Notes: generated by a model not told the origin, from the letters alone. Shown: positions 43,577 to 51,715, counted from the stretch's first letter. The stretch: 64,000 nt of DNA from Mucilaginibacter sp. PPCGB 2223 (GCF_001705515.1 NZ_MDJS01000002.1:620001-684000); one strand, 5' to 3'. Made by a program: numbers and translations.

Positions 43577-43590
43577 TGATACAGAAAAAG

Positions 43591-44571
43591 ATGAATTTAC
43601 GTTATGGCGTTTTATTGCTGATAAGCGCTGCGCTTTTTGGCACGGCGAAAGCCCAAACCACCCCCGATTTTACCAAAACCAGTAAAGGGGTATTATACCA
43701 TATTTACAAATCGGGCGATACTACCAGGATCAAGCTGAGCGATGTGATCACCTTTAACTTTATCCAAAAGACCGATAAAGACTCGGTTTTAACCAGCAGC
43801 TATGCTAACGGCGGCCCGGTTAAAATACAAATCCAGCCATCGCAAAACGTCGGCGACCTGATGGACATCTTCCCGCTGTTTAATCAGAAAGACAGCGCTA
43901 TAGTAAAAGTGCCGACCGACTCGCTGTTTAAAGGCCACGAGGAAAGCCGCCCCCCGTTTCTGACCAAAGGCAGTTACCTGGCGTTTAACATTAAAATTGA
44001 GCGAGTACAGTCGCTGGCTGATGCCATTGCCGAACGTAACGCGCAAATGCAGCAGTTAAAAGATGCCGAAGCAAGCGCGATAACCAAATACGTTGCCGAT
44101 CAGAAACTGAATGCCACCACTACGCTTTCAGGCTTAAAATATGTGGTTACACAGCCGTCCATCAAAGCTAAACCGGCAAAAGGCGATACCGTATTTGTAA
44201 ACTATGTGGGCCATACGCTGGCAGGCAAGGTATTCGATACCAGTTTGGAGCCGGTGGCCAAAATGTCGAGCGTATATAATCCGGGCCGTACTTACGAGCC
44301 GCTGAAGCTTGTTTTAGGTGAAGGACAGGTGATCCAGGGTTGGGAAGAAGGCCTGGCTTTATTGAACGAAGGCTCGAAAGCCACGTTTGTGATACCGAGC
44401 AGCCTGGCTTACGGCGAGCGTGGTATGAGCGATGATATCCGTCCGTTCACCCCGCTGGTGTTTGAGCTCGAGTTGGTAAAGGTAAAGCACCCGCATAAAG
44501 CGGCAGTTGCCAAAAAGCCGGTAAAGAAAACCGGGACAACAGCTAAGAAAACGCCCGCCAAAAAGAAATAA
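43591..44571 (+). CDS. FKBP-type peptidyl-prolyl isomerase, secreted
   Basis: 326 residues from ATG 43591; upstream in-frame ATGs are rejected because they lie before or within the preceding terminator stem. The signal peptide is about residues 1-22 (LISAALFGTAKAQ). Same design as the preceding paralogue: a degenerate N-terminal FKBP-like half and a full C-terminal FKBP domain with GDTVFVNYVGHTLAGKVFDT, VIQGWEEGLALLNEGSKAT (Trp kept) and PFTPLVFELELV. The C-terminus is a Lys/Thr/Ala-rich tail. A periplasmic folding catalyst. Confidence 0.9.
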   Translation: MNLRYGVLLLISAALFGTAKAQTTPDFTKTSKGVLYHIYKSGDTTRIKLSDVITFNFIQKTDKDSVLTSSYANGGPVKIQIQPSQNVGDLMDIFPLFNQKDSAIVKVPTDSLFKGHEESRPPFLTKGSYLAFNIKIERVQSLADAIAERNAQMQQLKDAEASAITKYVADQKLNATTTLSGLKYVVTQPSIKAKPAKGDTVFVNYVGHTLAGKVFDTSLEPVAKMSSVYNPGRTYEPLKLVLGEGQVIQGWEEGLALLNEGSKATFVIPSSLAYGERGMSDDIRPFTPLVFELELVKVKHPHKAAVAKKPVKKTGTTAKKTPAKKK

Positions 44572-44595
44572 GGACAATGAGCTAACATAAAAGGG

Positions 44596-44627
44596 ATGCC
44601 TTCTGTACCAACAGGAGGCATTTTTTT
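44596..44627 (+). terminator. Intrinsic terminator after the second FKBP gene
   Basis: Stem ATGCCTTCTG/CAGGAGGCAT (one G-T pair) with a six-base loop and a T7 tail. Confidence 0.88.
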
Positions 44628-44629
44628 AT

Positions 44630-44637
44630 TATTTTTG
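44630..44637 (+). promoter_or_regulatory. Candidate -7 box of tatD, leaderless
   Basis: TATTTTTG ends four bases before the ATG at 44642, so transcription would start at or next to the start codon. It overlaps the T tail of the preceding terminator. Confidence 0.4.
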
Positions 44638-44641
44638 CGGC

Positions 44642-45409
44642 ATGGTGCTAACCGATACCCATACCCATTTATACTACGAAGTTGATACCGAAAAACGCGC
44701 CGCCTTAATGCAGCGTAGCTTTGATGCAGGGGTTAGCCGCTTATTTTTACCGAATGTCGACCTGGCTTCGGTGTCCCGCGTGGTTGATCTGGTGAATACT
44801 TATCCGCAAAATTGCTTTGCCATGCTGGGGCTGCATCCCTGCCACGTTACCCCCGATTGGGAAGCTGAGCTGGAGCAGATATTGAGTGCGAAGGTCGGTT
44901 ATCCGATCTATGCCATCGGCGAAATCGGCATCGATTTGTATTGGGATAAAAGCACTTTACCCCTTCAGCAAAAGGCATTTAAAAAGCAGATACAACATGC
45001 CAAAAGCTTAGATCTGCCTATTGTGATCCACTGCCGCGAAGCATTTGATGAGGTTTATGCTGTTTTATTGGAAGAGCAGGATGAAAAGCTGCGGGGTATT
45101 TTCCATTGCTTTACCGGGACGTTTGAGCAGGCTCAAAGAATAACAGCACTGGGGTTTTACCTGGGTATTGGCGGGGTAGTGACCTATAAAAATTCGGGTT
45201 TAGCTCAGGTTGTGCAACAAATTGAGCTGAAACATATAGTTTTAGAAACAGATTCTCCTTATCTTACACCCGTTCCGTATCGGGGTAAACCTAACGAGAG
45301 TTCGTACCTAAGCTATATCGCACAAAAAATAGCCGACCTGCACCAGGTTGATATGGAATATTTATCGGCTGTTACCACGGCCAATTCGAAACTGATATTT
45401 GGGGTTTAA
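44642..45409 (+). CDS. tatD: TatD family metal-dependent hydrolase
   Basis: 255-residue TIM-barrel hydrolase with DNase activity in characterised members. Metal ligands: TDTHTHLYY (HxH near the start), GEIGIDLYWD (Glu), IVIHCREAFDE (His), GIFHCFTGTFEQ (His) and LETDSPYLTPVPYRGKPNES (Asp). All family motifs are intact. Followed 33 bases later by the asparaginase gene, probably one transcript. Confidence 0.94.
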   Translation: MVLTDTHTHLYYEVDTEKRAALMQRSFDAGVSRLFLPNVDLASVSRVVDLVNTYPQNCFAMLGLHPCHVTPDWEAELEQILSAKVGYPIYAIGEIGIDLYWDKSTLPLQQKAFKKQIQHAKSLDLPIVIHCREAFDEVYAVLLEEQDEKLRGIFHCFTGTFEQAQRITALGFYLGIGGVVTYKNSGLAQVVQQIELKHIVLETDSPYLTPVPYRGKPNESSYLSYIAQKIADLHQVDMEYLSAVTTANSKLIFGV

Positions 45410-45442
45410 CAGGTATTTGATTTAAAATTAACAGAAACATCC

Positions 45443-46462
45443 ATGACTAAGATATTGATCATCTATACCGGCGGAACAATTGGTATGATGACTGATCCAA
45501 AAACAAAGACGCTCAAGCCCATCAACTTTGAGCAGATCATGGATAACGTGCCCGAGCTGGAGCGCCTCAACTGCCAGATAGAGGTGCGCTCGTTTGATGA
45601 TATCATCGATTCATCGAATATGAACCCTGACATATGGAGCGAGCTTGCAGGCATTGTTGAGAAGTATTACGACAGGGTTGATGGCTTTGTAATCCTGCAT
45701 GGTTCGGATACTATGTCGTTCACGGCATCGGCATTGAGCTTTATGTTCGAAAACCTGGCTAAGCCGGTAATATTTACCGGGTCGCAATTACCTATCAGCG
45801 CCATCCGTACCGATGCCAAGGAGAACCTGATGACCGCTATCGAAATTGCGTCGTCGATGAAAGAGGGCCGTGCACTGGTACCTGAGGTTGGTATCTATTT
45901 TGATTATAAGCTATTCCGCGGCAACCGTTCGTTCAAATACAATTCGTCTAAATTTGAGGCCTTCCGTTCGCCAAACTATCCGGTGCTGGTGGAGTCGGGC
46001 GTGCATTTGCGTTTTAGTGAGAATTATATTCTGAAACCTAAAAACGAACCGTTTAAAGCACATAAAAACCTGGTGAATGATATTGCTGTATTAAAGCTTT
46101 ATCCGGGTATCAGCCCCAAGGTTGTTGATGCAATTTTGAACGCCGATGCGCGTGGTATAGTAATGGAAACTTTCGGCGCAGGTAATACCACTACCGATGC
46201 CTGGTTTATCGATTGCCTCAAAAAAGCGATAGATAATGGTAAGGTGATACTCGATATTTCACAATGTAAAGTTGGTACGGTTGAGCTTGGCCGCTACGAA
46301 ACCAGCAAGCAGCTAAAAGATATGGGCATAGCCAATGGCTACGATATGACTTACGAAGCCGCCATCACCAAGATGATGTATGTATTAGGGCAGGAGCAAG
46401 ACCCGATCAAAGTTGCCCGCCTGCTCGAAACCGACCTGCGCGGCGAACTGACCTGGTATTAA
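45443..46462 (+). CDS. ansA: Type I (cytoplasmic) L-asparaginase
   Basis: Hydrolyses asparagine to aspartate and ammonia. 339 residues, no signal peptide, fitting type I. Catalytic threonines are in IIYTGGTIGMM (near residue 12) and HGSDTMSFTASAL (about 90); the Lys/Asp partner region IRTDAKENLMTAI is present. Its stop codon is three bases from the convergent flavin reductase-like gene, leaving no room for a terminator. Confidence 0.94.
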   Translation: MTKILIIYTGGTIGMMTDPKTKTLKPINFEQIMDNVPELERLNCQIEVRSFDDIIDSSNMNPDIWSELAGIVEKYYDRVDGFVILHGSDTMSFTASALSFMFENLAKPVIFTGSQLPISAIRTDAKENLMTAIEIASSMKEGRALVPEVGIYFDYKLFRGNRSFKYNSSKFEAFRSPNYPVLVESGVHLRFSENYILKPKNEPFKAHKNLVNDIAVLKLYPGISPKVVDAILNADARGIVMETFGAGNTTTDAWFIDCLKKAIDNGKVILDISQCKVGTVELGRYETSKQLKDMGIANGYDMTYEAAITKMMYVLGQEQDPIKVARLLETDLRGELTWY

Positions 46463-46465
46463 CCT

Positions 46466-47353
46466 TTACATCAGCAACACTTTCCAGGCATCCTTAACCT
46501 GCCCGTTATCCAACAAGTGCTTGGCTTTTAAATGCAGATGCACCGTGCGTGTATGGCTGTCGCCGATGGTTGCGTCGAGTAACTCTTTCATTTCGTCGGT
46601 CCGGCTAAAGGTTTCTACTTCCTCGTCGGTCGGCAGGGCCTCTACATTACCCAACTGCCCCAGGTTATTGCCGGTTAATACGGCCGAGTTACGGATTGCC
46701 GCAGGCAACGAATCTACGCCGATGCCAACCGTGCGCACCGGTTTCTCTACCCTGAATAAGTTATCGTCGGTAACACGGCAGTACCAGTCGGCGCCAAGGC
46801 GGGCCACATGGTCCATCTTTTCCTGGTCAATTTTGCCGTTCTCGTCCAGAACGTCGTCTTGTATATGGATGAGTTTAACTTCGCATAAAATTAAATTACC
46901 GGCGCCGTTCTGTTCGCCCAGCGCGATCACCTCTTTAACCAAACACTCCAATTGTACCGGCGACTCGGCCACCCGTGGCGGGCGCACCAGTTCCGACATC
47001 AGCTCGGTAAACCCGGCCTTAACAAACTCGTTAACACCTTTGGGGTACTCTACGCTTGCCAGTGAGGTTTGCTGCACCATATCGTAATTCACGATGTTAA
47101 TCACTACTTCCGGCACCTCCAGGATATTTTGTAAGGTATGCTTGGTCGTACCATTGCTTACCCTGCGCGATGGCGAAAATATACACATCGGCGGGTTAAC
47201 ACTGAATATATTAAAGTAGCTGAACGGGCTGAGGTTCACGCTGCCGTCCTTATCGACGGTTGAAGCGAAACAGATAGGCCGCGGCGCTATAGCTGCGTTA
47301 AGATAGGTTTGTATTTCGACGGGGGTAAGATTGGATATGGATAAAGTTTTCAA
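46466..47353 (-). CDS. Flavin reductase-like FMN-binding protein
   Basis: 295 residues when begun at TTG 47353 (MKTLSISNLTPVEIQ), which matches the usual start of this family; the frame continues upstream to TTG 47401 but that part is the translated repeat arm 47366-47393. FMN-binding motifs: APRPICFASTVDKDGSVNLS, FSYFNIFSVNPPMCIFSPSR and VINIVNYDMVQQTS. It probably binds FMN and may act with an oxygenase of the neighbouring aromatic pathway, which is inference from position. Confidence 0.85.
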   Translation of the reverse strand: MKTLSISNLTPVEIQTYLNAAIAPRPICFASTVDKDGSVNLSPFSYFNIFSVNPPMCIFSPSRRVSNGTTKHTLQNILEVPEVVINIVNYDMVQQTSLASVEYPKGVNEFVKAGFTELMSELVRPPRVAESPVQLECLVKEVIALGEQNGAGNLILCEVKLIHIQDDVLDENGKIDQEKMDHVARLGADWYCRVTDDNLFRVEKPVRTVGIGVDSLPAAIRNSAVLTGNNLGQLGNVEALPTDEEVETFSRTDEMKELLDATIGDSHTRTVHLHLKAKHLLDNGQVKDAWKVLLM

Positions 47354-47365
47354 TTTTGTGGGAAA

Positions 47366-47393
47366 GTTGTAAGGTTGAAATGTTTGAATGTTG
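47366..47393. repeat. Left inverted arm of the four-helix-bundle unit, GTTGTAAGGTTGAAA family
   Basis: Plus strand GTTGTAAGGTTGAAATGTTT then GAATGTTG; the opposite-facing arm is at 47871-47891. Lies between the start of the flavin reductase-like gene and the stop of the four-helix-bundle gene. Confidence 0.6.
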
Positions 47394-47397
47394 TTTT

Positions 47398-47814
47398 TCA
47401 AGCTGTTTCTGACTTGTGACTTTTAGATCTGTCTTTCTTCTTTTCTTTTTCAAACTTCTTCAGATAATCGATCAATGTTTTCGTTTTGGCCGAAAACTCA
47501 ACACTCCGTATAGAAAGCTCATCAGCGATTTCAGGTTTGATTTTTCCGGCAAGTTTTAGAATCGTCGGCTCACTTCTAAATTCTCCCGCTGAGCCTTTCG
47601 CGTAAACTAAGAAACGAATAAAGTCGGCGTTATTATTGTATTCAAATCCTTCCGCAATATTATCAGACAAGGAGCAAACTGCCCGTCTTATTTGATCCTT
47701 CATCCCCCAGTCTGATTTTAATGGCTCAGAATCGCATAAGAGATAAACATCAACGGCTATTCCTATCGCTATTTTCCATATATCAAGGTCTTCAAACCCG
47801 TCAACTTTAGCCAT
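47398..47814 (-). CDS. Four helix bundle protein (S23/IVP-like, TIGR02436)
   Basis: 138 residues. FEDLDIWKIAIGIAVDVYLL, MKDQIRRAVCSLSDNIAEGF, FIRFLVYAKGSAGEFRSE and a final helix LIDYLKKFEKEKKKDR are the four helices of the S23 family, first known as the protein of 23S rRNA intervening sequences and related to Avd of diversity-generating retroelements. The basic tail suits nucleic-acid contact. The gene lies between FAH-like and flavin reductase-like genes and is bracketed by inverted repeat arms. Function unknown. Confidence 0.88.
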   Translation of the reverse strand: MAKVDGFEDLDIWKIAIGIAVDVYLLCDSEPLKSDWGMKDQIRRAVCSLSDNIAEGFEYNNNADFIRFLVYAKGSAGEFRSEPTILKLAGKIKPEIADELSIRSVEFSAKTKTLIDYLKKFEKEKKKDRSKSHKSETA

Positions 47815-47870
47815 AAATAACTTTAATCGAATTAGTAGTTGAAAAATGACGATTAACCTTTTAACTTTTA

Positions 47871-47891
47871 AACATTACAACGTTTCAACAC
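47871..47891. repeat. Right inverted arm of the four-helix-bundle unit
   Basis: Plus strand AACATTACAACGTTTCAACA. It overlaps the end of the FAH-like gene, whose last residues SVETL and stop are encoded by the arm. Confidence 0.6.
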
Positions 47892-48888
47892 TTGTCTTTT
47901 TCTGATCCAAAATCGACCAATCGGTTTGTTCTTTAATAATCGTGTTGCTCAACACACCGAGTCCGGTCACCTCCATCTCAACAATATCGCCGGGTTGCAG
48001 CCATTGTACCTTATAATCCGGATCGTTTAATAAGCCGGTGCCGTTCAACTCTAAAAAGCATCCGGTGCCTACAGTGCCCGAACCGATCACATCACCAGGC
48101 AATACATCACAACCGTACGAAGCGCGCTCGATGATCTCGGCAAAGGTCCAATCCATATCGGCCATTGTACCTTGCGAAACCTGGTTGCCATTCACCCAGC
48201 ATTTCATTTTCAGGTCGTAAGCGTTGCCGGTATGGCCTTCCCTGGGGGCGACCCTGTATTGCGTCAGCTCATCTGGCGTAACCAGCCAGGGGCCAATCAC
48301 GGTCGAAAAATCCTTGCCTTTTGCCGGGCCAAGGTTAAGCAGCATTTCTTCCATTTGCAGGGTGCGGGCGCTCATATCGTTCATTACCATAAAACCGGCA
48401 ATATATTCGTCGGCTTCGTGAGCCCTGATATTGCGGCCTTTTTTATTAAGTACAACAGCCACTTCCAGTTCAAAATCGAGCTTGTTAAAATGATCGGGCA
48501 TGCAGCGGATATCGCCGGGGCCTTGTATGCTGTTATGATTAGTAAAGTAAAAAACAGGATATTGGTCAAACTCCTCGATCATGGGCACTTTGCGGTTGCG
48601 GCGTGCGGCAGCCACATGCTGACGGAAAGCATAGCCATCGCGGCAGGAGGTGGGGTGGGGTACCGGGGCTATCAGCTCATAAAAAACTTCCTGCCGGGCC
48701 ACCAGTTTACCCGATCGTATGTCGCGGTGGACGCGCTTGGCATGCTCCATCAGTTCTTCTCCCTCGAACAAAAAATCGCGCATGTTATCGGGTATCAGTT
48801 TATCGCACGAGTGCAGGTTATAGATATGCCCGTTTATAAAAACGCCGAGGTGCTCTTCGTCTTCTGTTTTATACGAAACTAACTTCAT
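47875..48888 (-). CDS. Fumarylacetoacetate hydrolase family protein
   Basis: 337 residues. The FAH fold's metal site is visible in FELEVAVVLNKKGRNI (Glu-x-Glu), and GFMVMNDMSARTLQMEEMLL, KGKDFSTVIGPWLVTPDEL and GDVIGSGTVGTGCFLELNG are family signatures. Beside homogentisate dioxygenase and 4-hydroxyphenylpyruvate dioxygenase genes, it is the likely fumarylacetoacetate hydrolase giving fumarate and acetoacetate. It is shorter than animal FAH (about 420). Its final five codons come from a repeat arm. Divergent from hmgA. Confidence 0.88.
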   Translation of the reverse strand: MKLVSYKTEDEEHLGVFINGHIYNLHSCDKLIPDNMRDFLFEGEELMEHAKRVHRDIRSGKLVARQEVFYELIAPVPHPTSCRDGYAFRQHVAAARRNRKVPMIEEFDQYPVFYFTNHNSIQGPGDIRCMPDHFNKLDFELEVAVVLNKKGRNIRAHEADEYIAGFMVMNDMSARTLQMEEMLLNLGPAKGKDFSTVIGPWLVTPDELTQYRVAPREGHTGNAYDLKMKCWVNGNQVSQGTMADMDWTFAEIIERASYGCDVLPGDVIGSGTVGTGCFLELNGTGLLNDPDYKVQWLQPGDIVEMEVTGLGVLSNTIIKEQTDWSILDQKKTSVETL

Positions 48889-49021
48889 AAGGTCTGTTAT
48901 TTGGTTTAAAAAGGTTGATCAAATCTAAACAAATAAAATATTAGCGCCATAGCAAAATGCGTTATAAAATTATGCTTGCATACTAAACTAATAAGGTTTA
49001 AATTTGTTATACCAATTAGCA

Positions 49022-49132
49022 ATGAAAGCCGATAAGTACCGATACCTTCACCAGGAGATCTGGCATAATGTAGCCGTTTCGTTCCGCGATGCCATGCTGG
49101 CGAAGATCGTGCTTGCCCAATACTCGCTTTAA
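49022..49132 (+). CDS. Possible 36-residue small protein
   Basis: From ATG 49022 to TAA 49132: MKADKYRYLHQEIWHNVAVS then FRDAMLAKIVLAQYSL. The peptide is amphipathic and looks like a real protein start cut short; it ends nine bases before an inverted repeat element (49142-49248). It may be a small protein or the 5' remnant of a gene lost to the repeat. No family recognised. Confidence 0.3.
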   Translation: MKADKYRYLHQEIWHNVAVSFRDAMLAKIVLAQYSL

Positions 49133-49141
49133 TTATTTTAT

Positions 49142-49248
49142 GTTGAAATGTTGTAAGGTTGAAAAGTTGGCCTTAACTAACATTCCAACACTCCCTGCGT
49201 TCCAACAAAAAGGAACTTTCAAACCTTACAATGTTCAAACATTTCAAC
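49142..49248. repeat. Inverted pair of the GTTGTAAGGTTGAAA word family
   Basis: Left arm 49142-49170 (GTTGAAATGTTGTAAGGTTG...) and right arm 49214-49248 (...TTCAAACATTTCAAC) are inverted copies, the right one with a short insertion, around 43 bases without a gene. Directly upstream of hmgA. Confidence 0.65.
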
Positions 49249-49267
49249 TTTTTAAACAAAAAGTATC

Positions 49268-50443
49268 ATGCCCATATATCATACATTAGGCACTATCCCG
49301 CATAAGCGGCACACGGTTTTCCGAAAACCCGATGGCGAGCTTTACGCCGAAGAACTGGTTTCGACCGAGGGCTTTTCGAGCCTGTACTCGCTGGTGTACC
49401 ATTGCTACCCGCCGACTATCGTAAAAGAACTGGGTGAACCATATTCCGTCGAACCTAAAATTGCGAGGGCGAAGCACCTGAAGCATACCAGCCTGATTGG
49501 TTTTAATGTAAAGCCAGAGGACGATTACCTGCAAAGCCGCAAACCGGTTTTGGTGAACAGCGATCTGCATATCTCGCTGGCTGCGCCGCGTAAAAGTATG
49601 ACCGATTATTTTTTTAAGAATGCCCAGGCGGATGAAGTGATTTTTATCCACGTTGGCTCAGGCACGTTAAAAACCGGTTTCGGCGACATCAAATTCGAAT
49701 ATGGCGATTACCTGGTTGTGCCACGCGGAACTATTTATCAGTTGGAATTTGATAGCGAAGATAACCGGCTGTTCATCGTCGAAAGCTTTAGCCCCATACG
49801 CCCGCCAAAACGCTACCGCAACAGCTACGGGCAATTAATGGAGCATTCGCCTTACTGCGAGCGCGATATCAAACGGCCCGAAAACCTGCAGACGCACGAT
49901 AAAAAGGGCGACTTTAAAATATTGATCAAAAAGCAGGGATTGATCTATCCTTATATCTATGGTACGCATCCTTTCGACTTTATCGGCTGGGACGGTTTTC
50001 ATTACCCATGGGCGTTTTCGATACACGATTTTGAACCGATAACCGGCCGTGTGCACCAACCGCCACCCGTACACCAAACTTTTGAGGGTAATAACTTTGT
50101 GATCTGCTCATTTGTGCCAAGGAAGTATGACTATCATCCCGATTCGATCCCTGCACCATACAACCACAGCAATGTGGATAGCGACGAAGTGCTGTATTAT
50201 GTCGACGGTGATTTTATGAGCCGTAAAAGTGTAGTGAAAGGCCAGATTACGCTGCATCCCGGCGGTATACCGCACGGGCCGCACCCGGGTACCGTCGAAA
50301 AATCAATCGGTAAAGAAAAAACAGAAGAACTGGCTGTCATGATCGATCCGTTCCACCCGCTGATGATCACCGAAGAAGCCGTTAAAATAGAAGACGAAAA
50401 TTATTATAAGAGCTGGGAGCCCCACCCAAACCCTCCCCAGTAG
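49268..50443 (+). CDS. hmgA: Homogentisate 1,2-dioxygenase
   Basis: Iron enzyme that opens the ring of homogentisate to maleylacetoacetate. 391 residues, somewhat shorter than the animal enzyme (about 445). The cupin core has YGDYLVVPRGTIYQLEFDS, HQPPPVHQTFEGNNFVICSF, DEVLYYVDGDFMSRK and HPGGIPHGPHPGTVEKSIG with iron ligands. The final residues PHPNPPQ are encoded by a CCCC-type repeat element rather than by conserved sequence. Followed 83 bases later by the hppD gene. Confidence 0.94.
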   Translation: MPIYHTLGTIPHKRHTVFRKPDGELYAEELVSTEGFSSLYSLVYHCYPPTIVKELGEPYSVEPKIARAKHLKHTSLIGFNVKPEDDYLQSRKPVLVNSDLHISLAAPRKSMTDYFFKNAQADEVIFIHVGSGTLKTGFGDIKFEYGDYLVVPRGTIYQLEFDSEDNRLFIVESFSPIRPPKRYRNSYGQLMEHSPYCERDIKRPENLQTHDKKGDFKILIKKQGLIYPYIYGTHPFDFIGWDGFHYPWAFSIHDFEPITGRVHQPPPVHQTFEGNNFVICSFVPRKYDYHPDSIPAPYNHSNVDSDEVLYYVDGDFMSRKSVVKGQITLHPGGIPHGPHPGTVEKSIGKEKTEELAVMIDPFHPLMITEEAVKIEDENYYKSWEPHPNPPQ

Positions 50444-50491
50444 GGAGGGCTTTAAAAAGTCTCCCCATCCGGGGGAGATTTAGAGGGGGCT
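50420..50491. repeat. CCCC/GGGG-type element overlapping the hmgA 3' end
   Basis: CCCCACCCAAACCCTCCCCA then GTAGGGAGGGC, and CTCCCCATCCGGGGGAG then ATTTAGAGGGGGC form two short inverted pairs. Related to 21184-21213. It supplies the last codons and stop of hmgA. Confidence 0.6.
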
Positions 50492-50497
50492 AACATT

Positions 50498-50520
50498 AAA
50501 ACGTTTCAACATTACAACAC
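50498..50520. repeat. Single arm of the GTTGTAAGGTTGAAA word family
   Basis: Plus strand AAAACGTTTCAACATTACAA, just before the hppD start codon at 50527. Confidence 0.55.
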
Positions 50521-50526
50521 AAAAAA

Positions 50527-51651
50527 ATGCAACCACAAATTTTAGAGAATAAACAGGCTACTGCCGATTTTTTACCGCTGAACGGTACAGATCATGTTGA
50601 GTTTTACGTAGGTAATGCCAAGCAGGCAGCTCATTTTTATAAAACGGCTTTCGGCTTTCAGAGCATAGCGTATGCAGGCCCCGAAACCGGCGTGCGCGAC
50701 AGGGCATCGTACGTATTACAGCAGGGCAAGATCAGGTTGGTACTCACCAGCCCCATGCATTCAGATCACCCCATTGCCGAGCATATCAAAAAACATGGCG
50801 ACGGTGTAAAGATACTTGCGCTTTGGGTGGATGACGCTTACGATGCTTTTGAACAGACTGTGGGCCGCGGCGCCATACCCTATCAGCAACCGCAAACTTT
50901 AACCGACGAGCATGGCGAAGTACGTACAAGCGGTATCTGCCTTTACGGCGAAACCGTGCACCTGTTCGTCGAACGCAAAAATTATAACGGTCCGTTTTTG
51001 CCCGGTTATCAGAAATGGGAATCAACGTACAATCCCGAAACTACCGGTTTGCTGTATGTAGATCACTGTGTAGGTAATGTTGGCTGGAACAAAATGAACC
51101 AGTGGGTTAATTTTTATGAAGATATTCTGGGCTTTAAAAACATTCTCACCTTTGATGACAAAATGATCTCGACCGAATACTCCGCGCTGATGAGCAAGGT
51201 GATGAGTAACGGCAACGGTTTTGTGAAGTTCCCGATAAACGAGCCGGCCGAAGGCAAAAAGAAAAGCCAGATAGAAGAATACCTGGAGTTTTATGAAGGA
51301 GAAGGTGTGCAGCACCTGGCTTTGGCTACGCATGATATCGTGAAAACCGTGACCGAACTGCAAAGCCGCGGTATCGAATTCCTGACCGTACCTACTACCT
51401 ATTATGATGAATTATTGGATCGTGTAGGCCAGATCGACGAGGATGTGGAGCCTTTAAAACGGTTGGGCATCCTGGTCGACCGTGATGATGAGGGGTACCT
51501 GTTGCAGATATTTACCAAACCGGTTGAAGACAGGCCAACCGTGTTTTTCGAGATCATTCAGCGCAAGGGGGCAAAGTCGTTCGGGGCGGGTAATTTTAAA
51601 GCTTTATTTGAAGCTATAGAACACGAACAGGACTTGCGGGGCAACCTGTAG
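50527..51651 (+). CDS. hppD: 4-hydroxyphenylpyruvate dioxygenase
   Basis: Converts 4-hydroxyphenylpyruvate to homogentisate using iron and oxygen. 374 residues, normal length. Two VOC modules; the iron ligands are His180 (LLYVDHCVGNV), His263 (VQHLALATHD) and Glu342 (VFFEIIQRKG). The C-terminal helix GNFKALFEAIEHEQDLRGNL is diagnostic. Makes the substrate of the preceding hmgA product. Terminator at 51685-51715. Confidence 0.97.
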   Translation: MQPQILENKQATADFLPLNGTDHVEFYVGNAKQAAHFYKTAFGFQSIAYAGPETGVRDRASYVLQQGKIRLVLTSPMHSDHPIAEHIKKHGDGVKILALWVDDAYDAFEQTVGRGAIPYQQPQTLTDEHGEVRTSGICLYGETVHLFVERKNYNGPFLPGYQKWESTYNPETTGLLYVDHCVGNVGWNKMNQWVNFYEDILGFKNILTFDDKMISTEYSALMSKVMSNGNGFVKFPINEPAEGKKKSQIEEYLEFYEGEGVQHLALATHDIVKTVTELQSRGIEFLTVPTTYYDELLDRVGQIDEDVEPLKRLGILVDRDDEGYLLQIFTKPVEDRPTVFFEIIQRKGAKSFGAGNFKALFEAIEHEQDLRGNL

Positions 51652-51684
51652 ATGCCGGATAATTAAATTAAGATATACATCATA

Positions 51685-51715
51685 TTACAAAGCCGGGTGC
51701 AACCCGGCTTTGTAA
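51685..51715 (+). terminator. Intrinsic terminator of the hppD gene
   Basis: Fourteen-pair stem TTACAAAGCCGGGT/ACCCGGCTTTGTAA with a three-base loop. Confidence 0.85.

Noticed and set aside
47354..47401. N-terminal extension of the flavin reductase-like protein from TTG 47401
   Set aside because: These codons are the translation of the repeat arm 47366-47393; family members start at the MKT-type position, TTG 47353.
48172..48882. 236-codon plus-strand frame antisense to the FAH-like gene
   Set aside because: Shadow of a well-supported coding frame; no family motif and no promoter.
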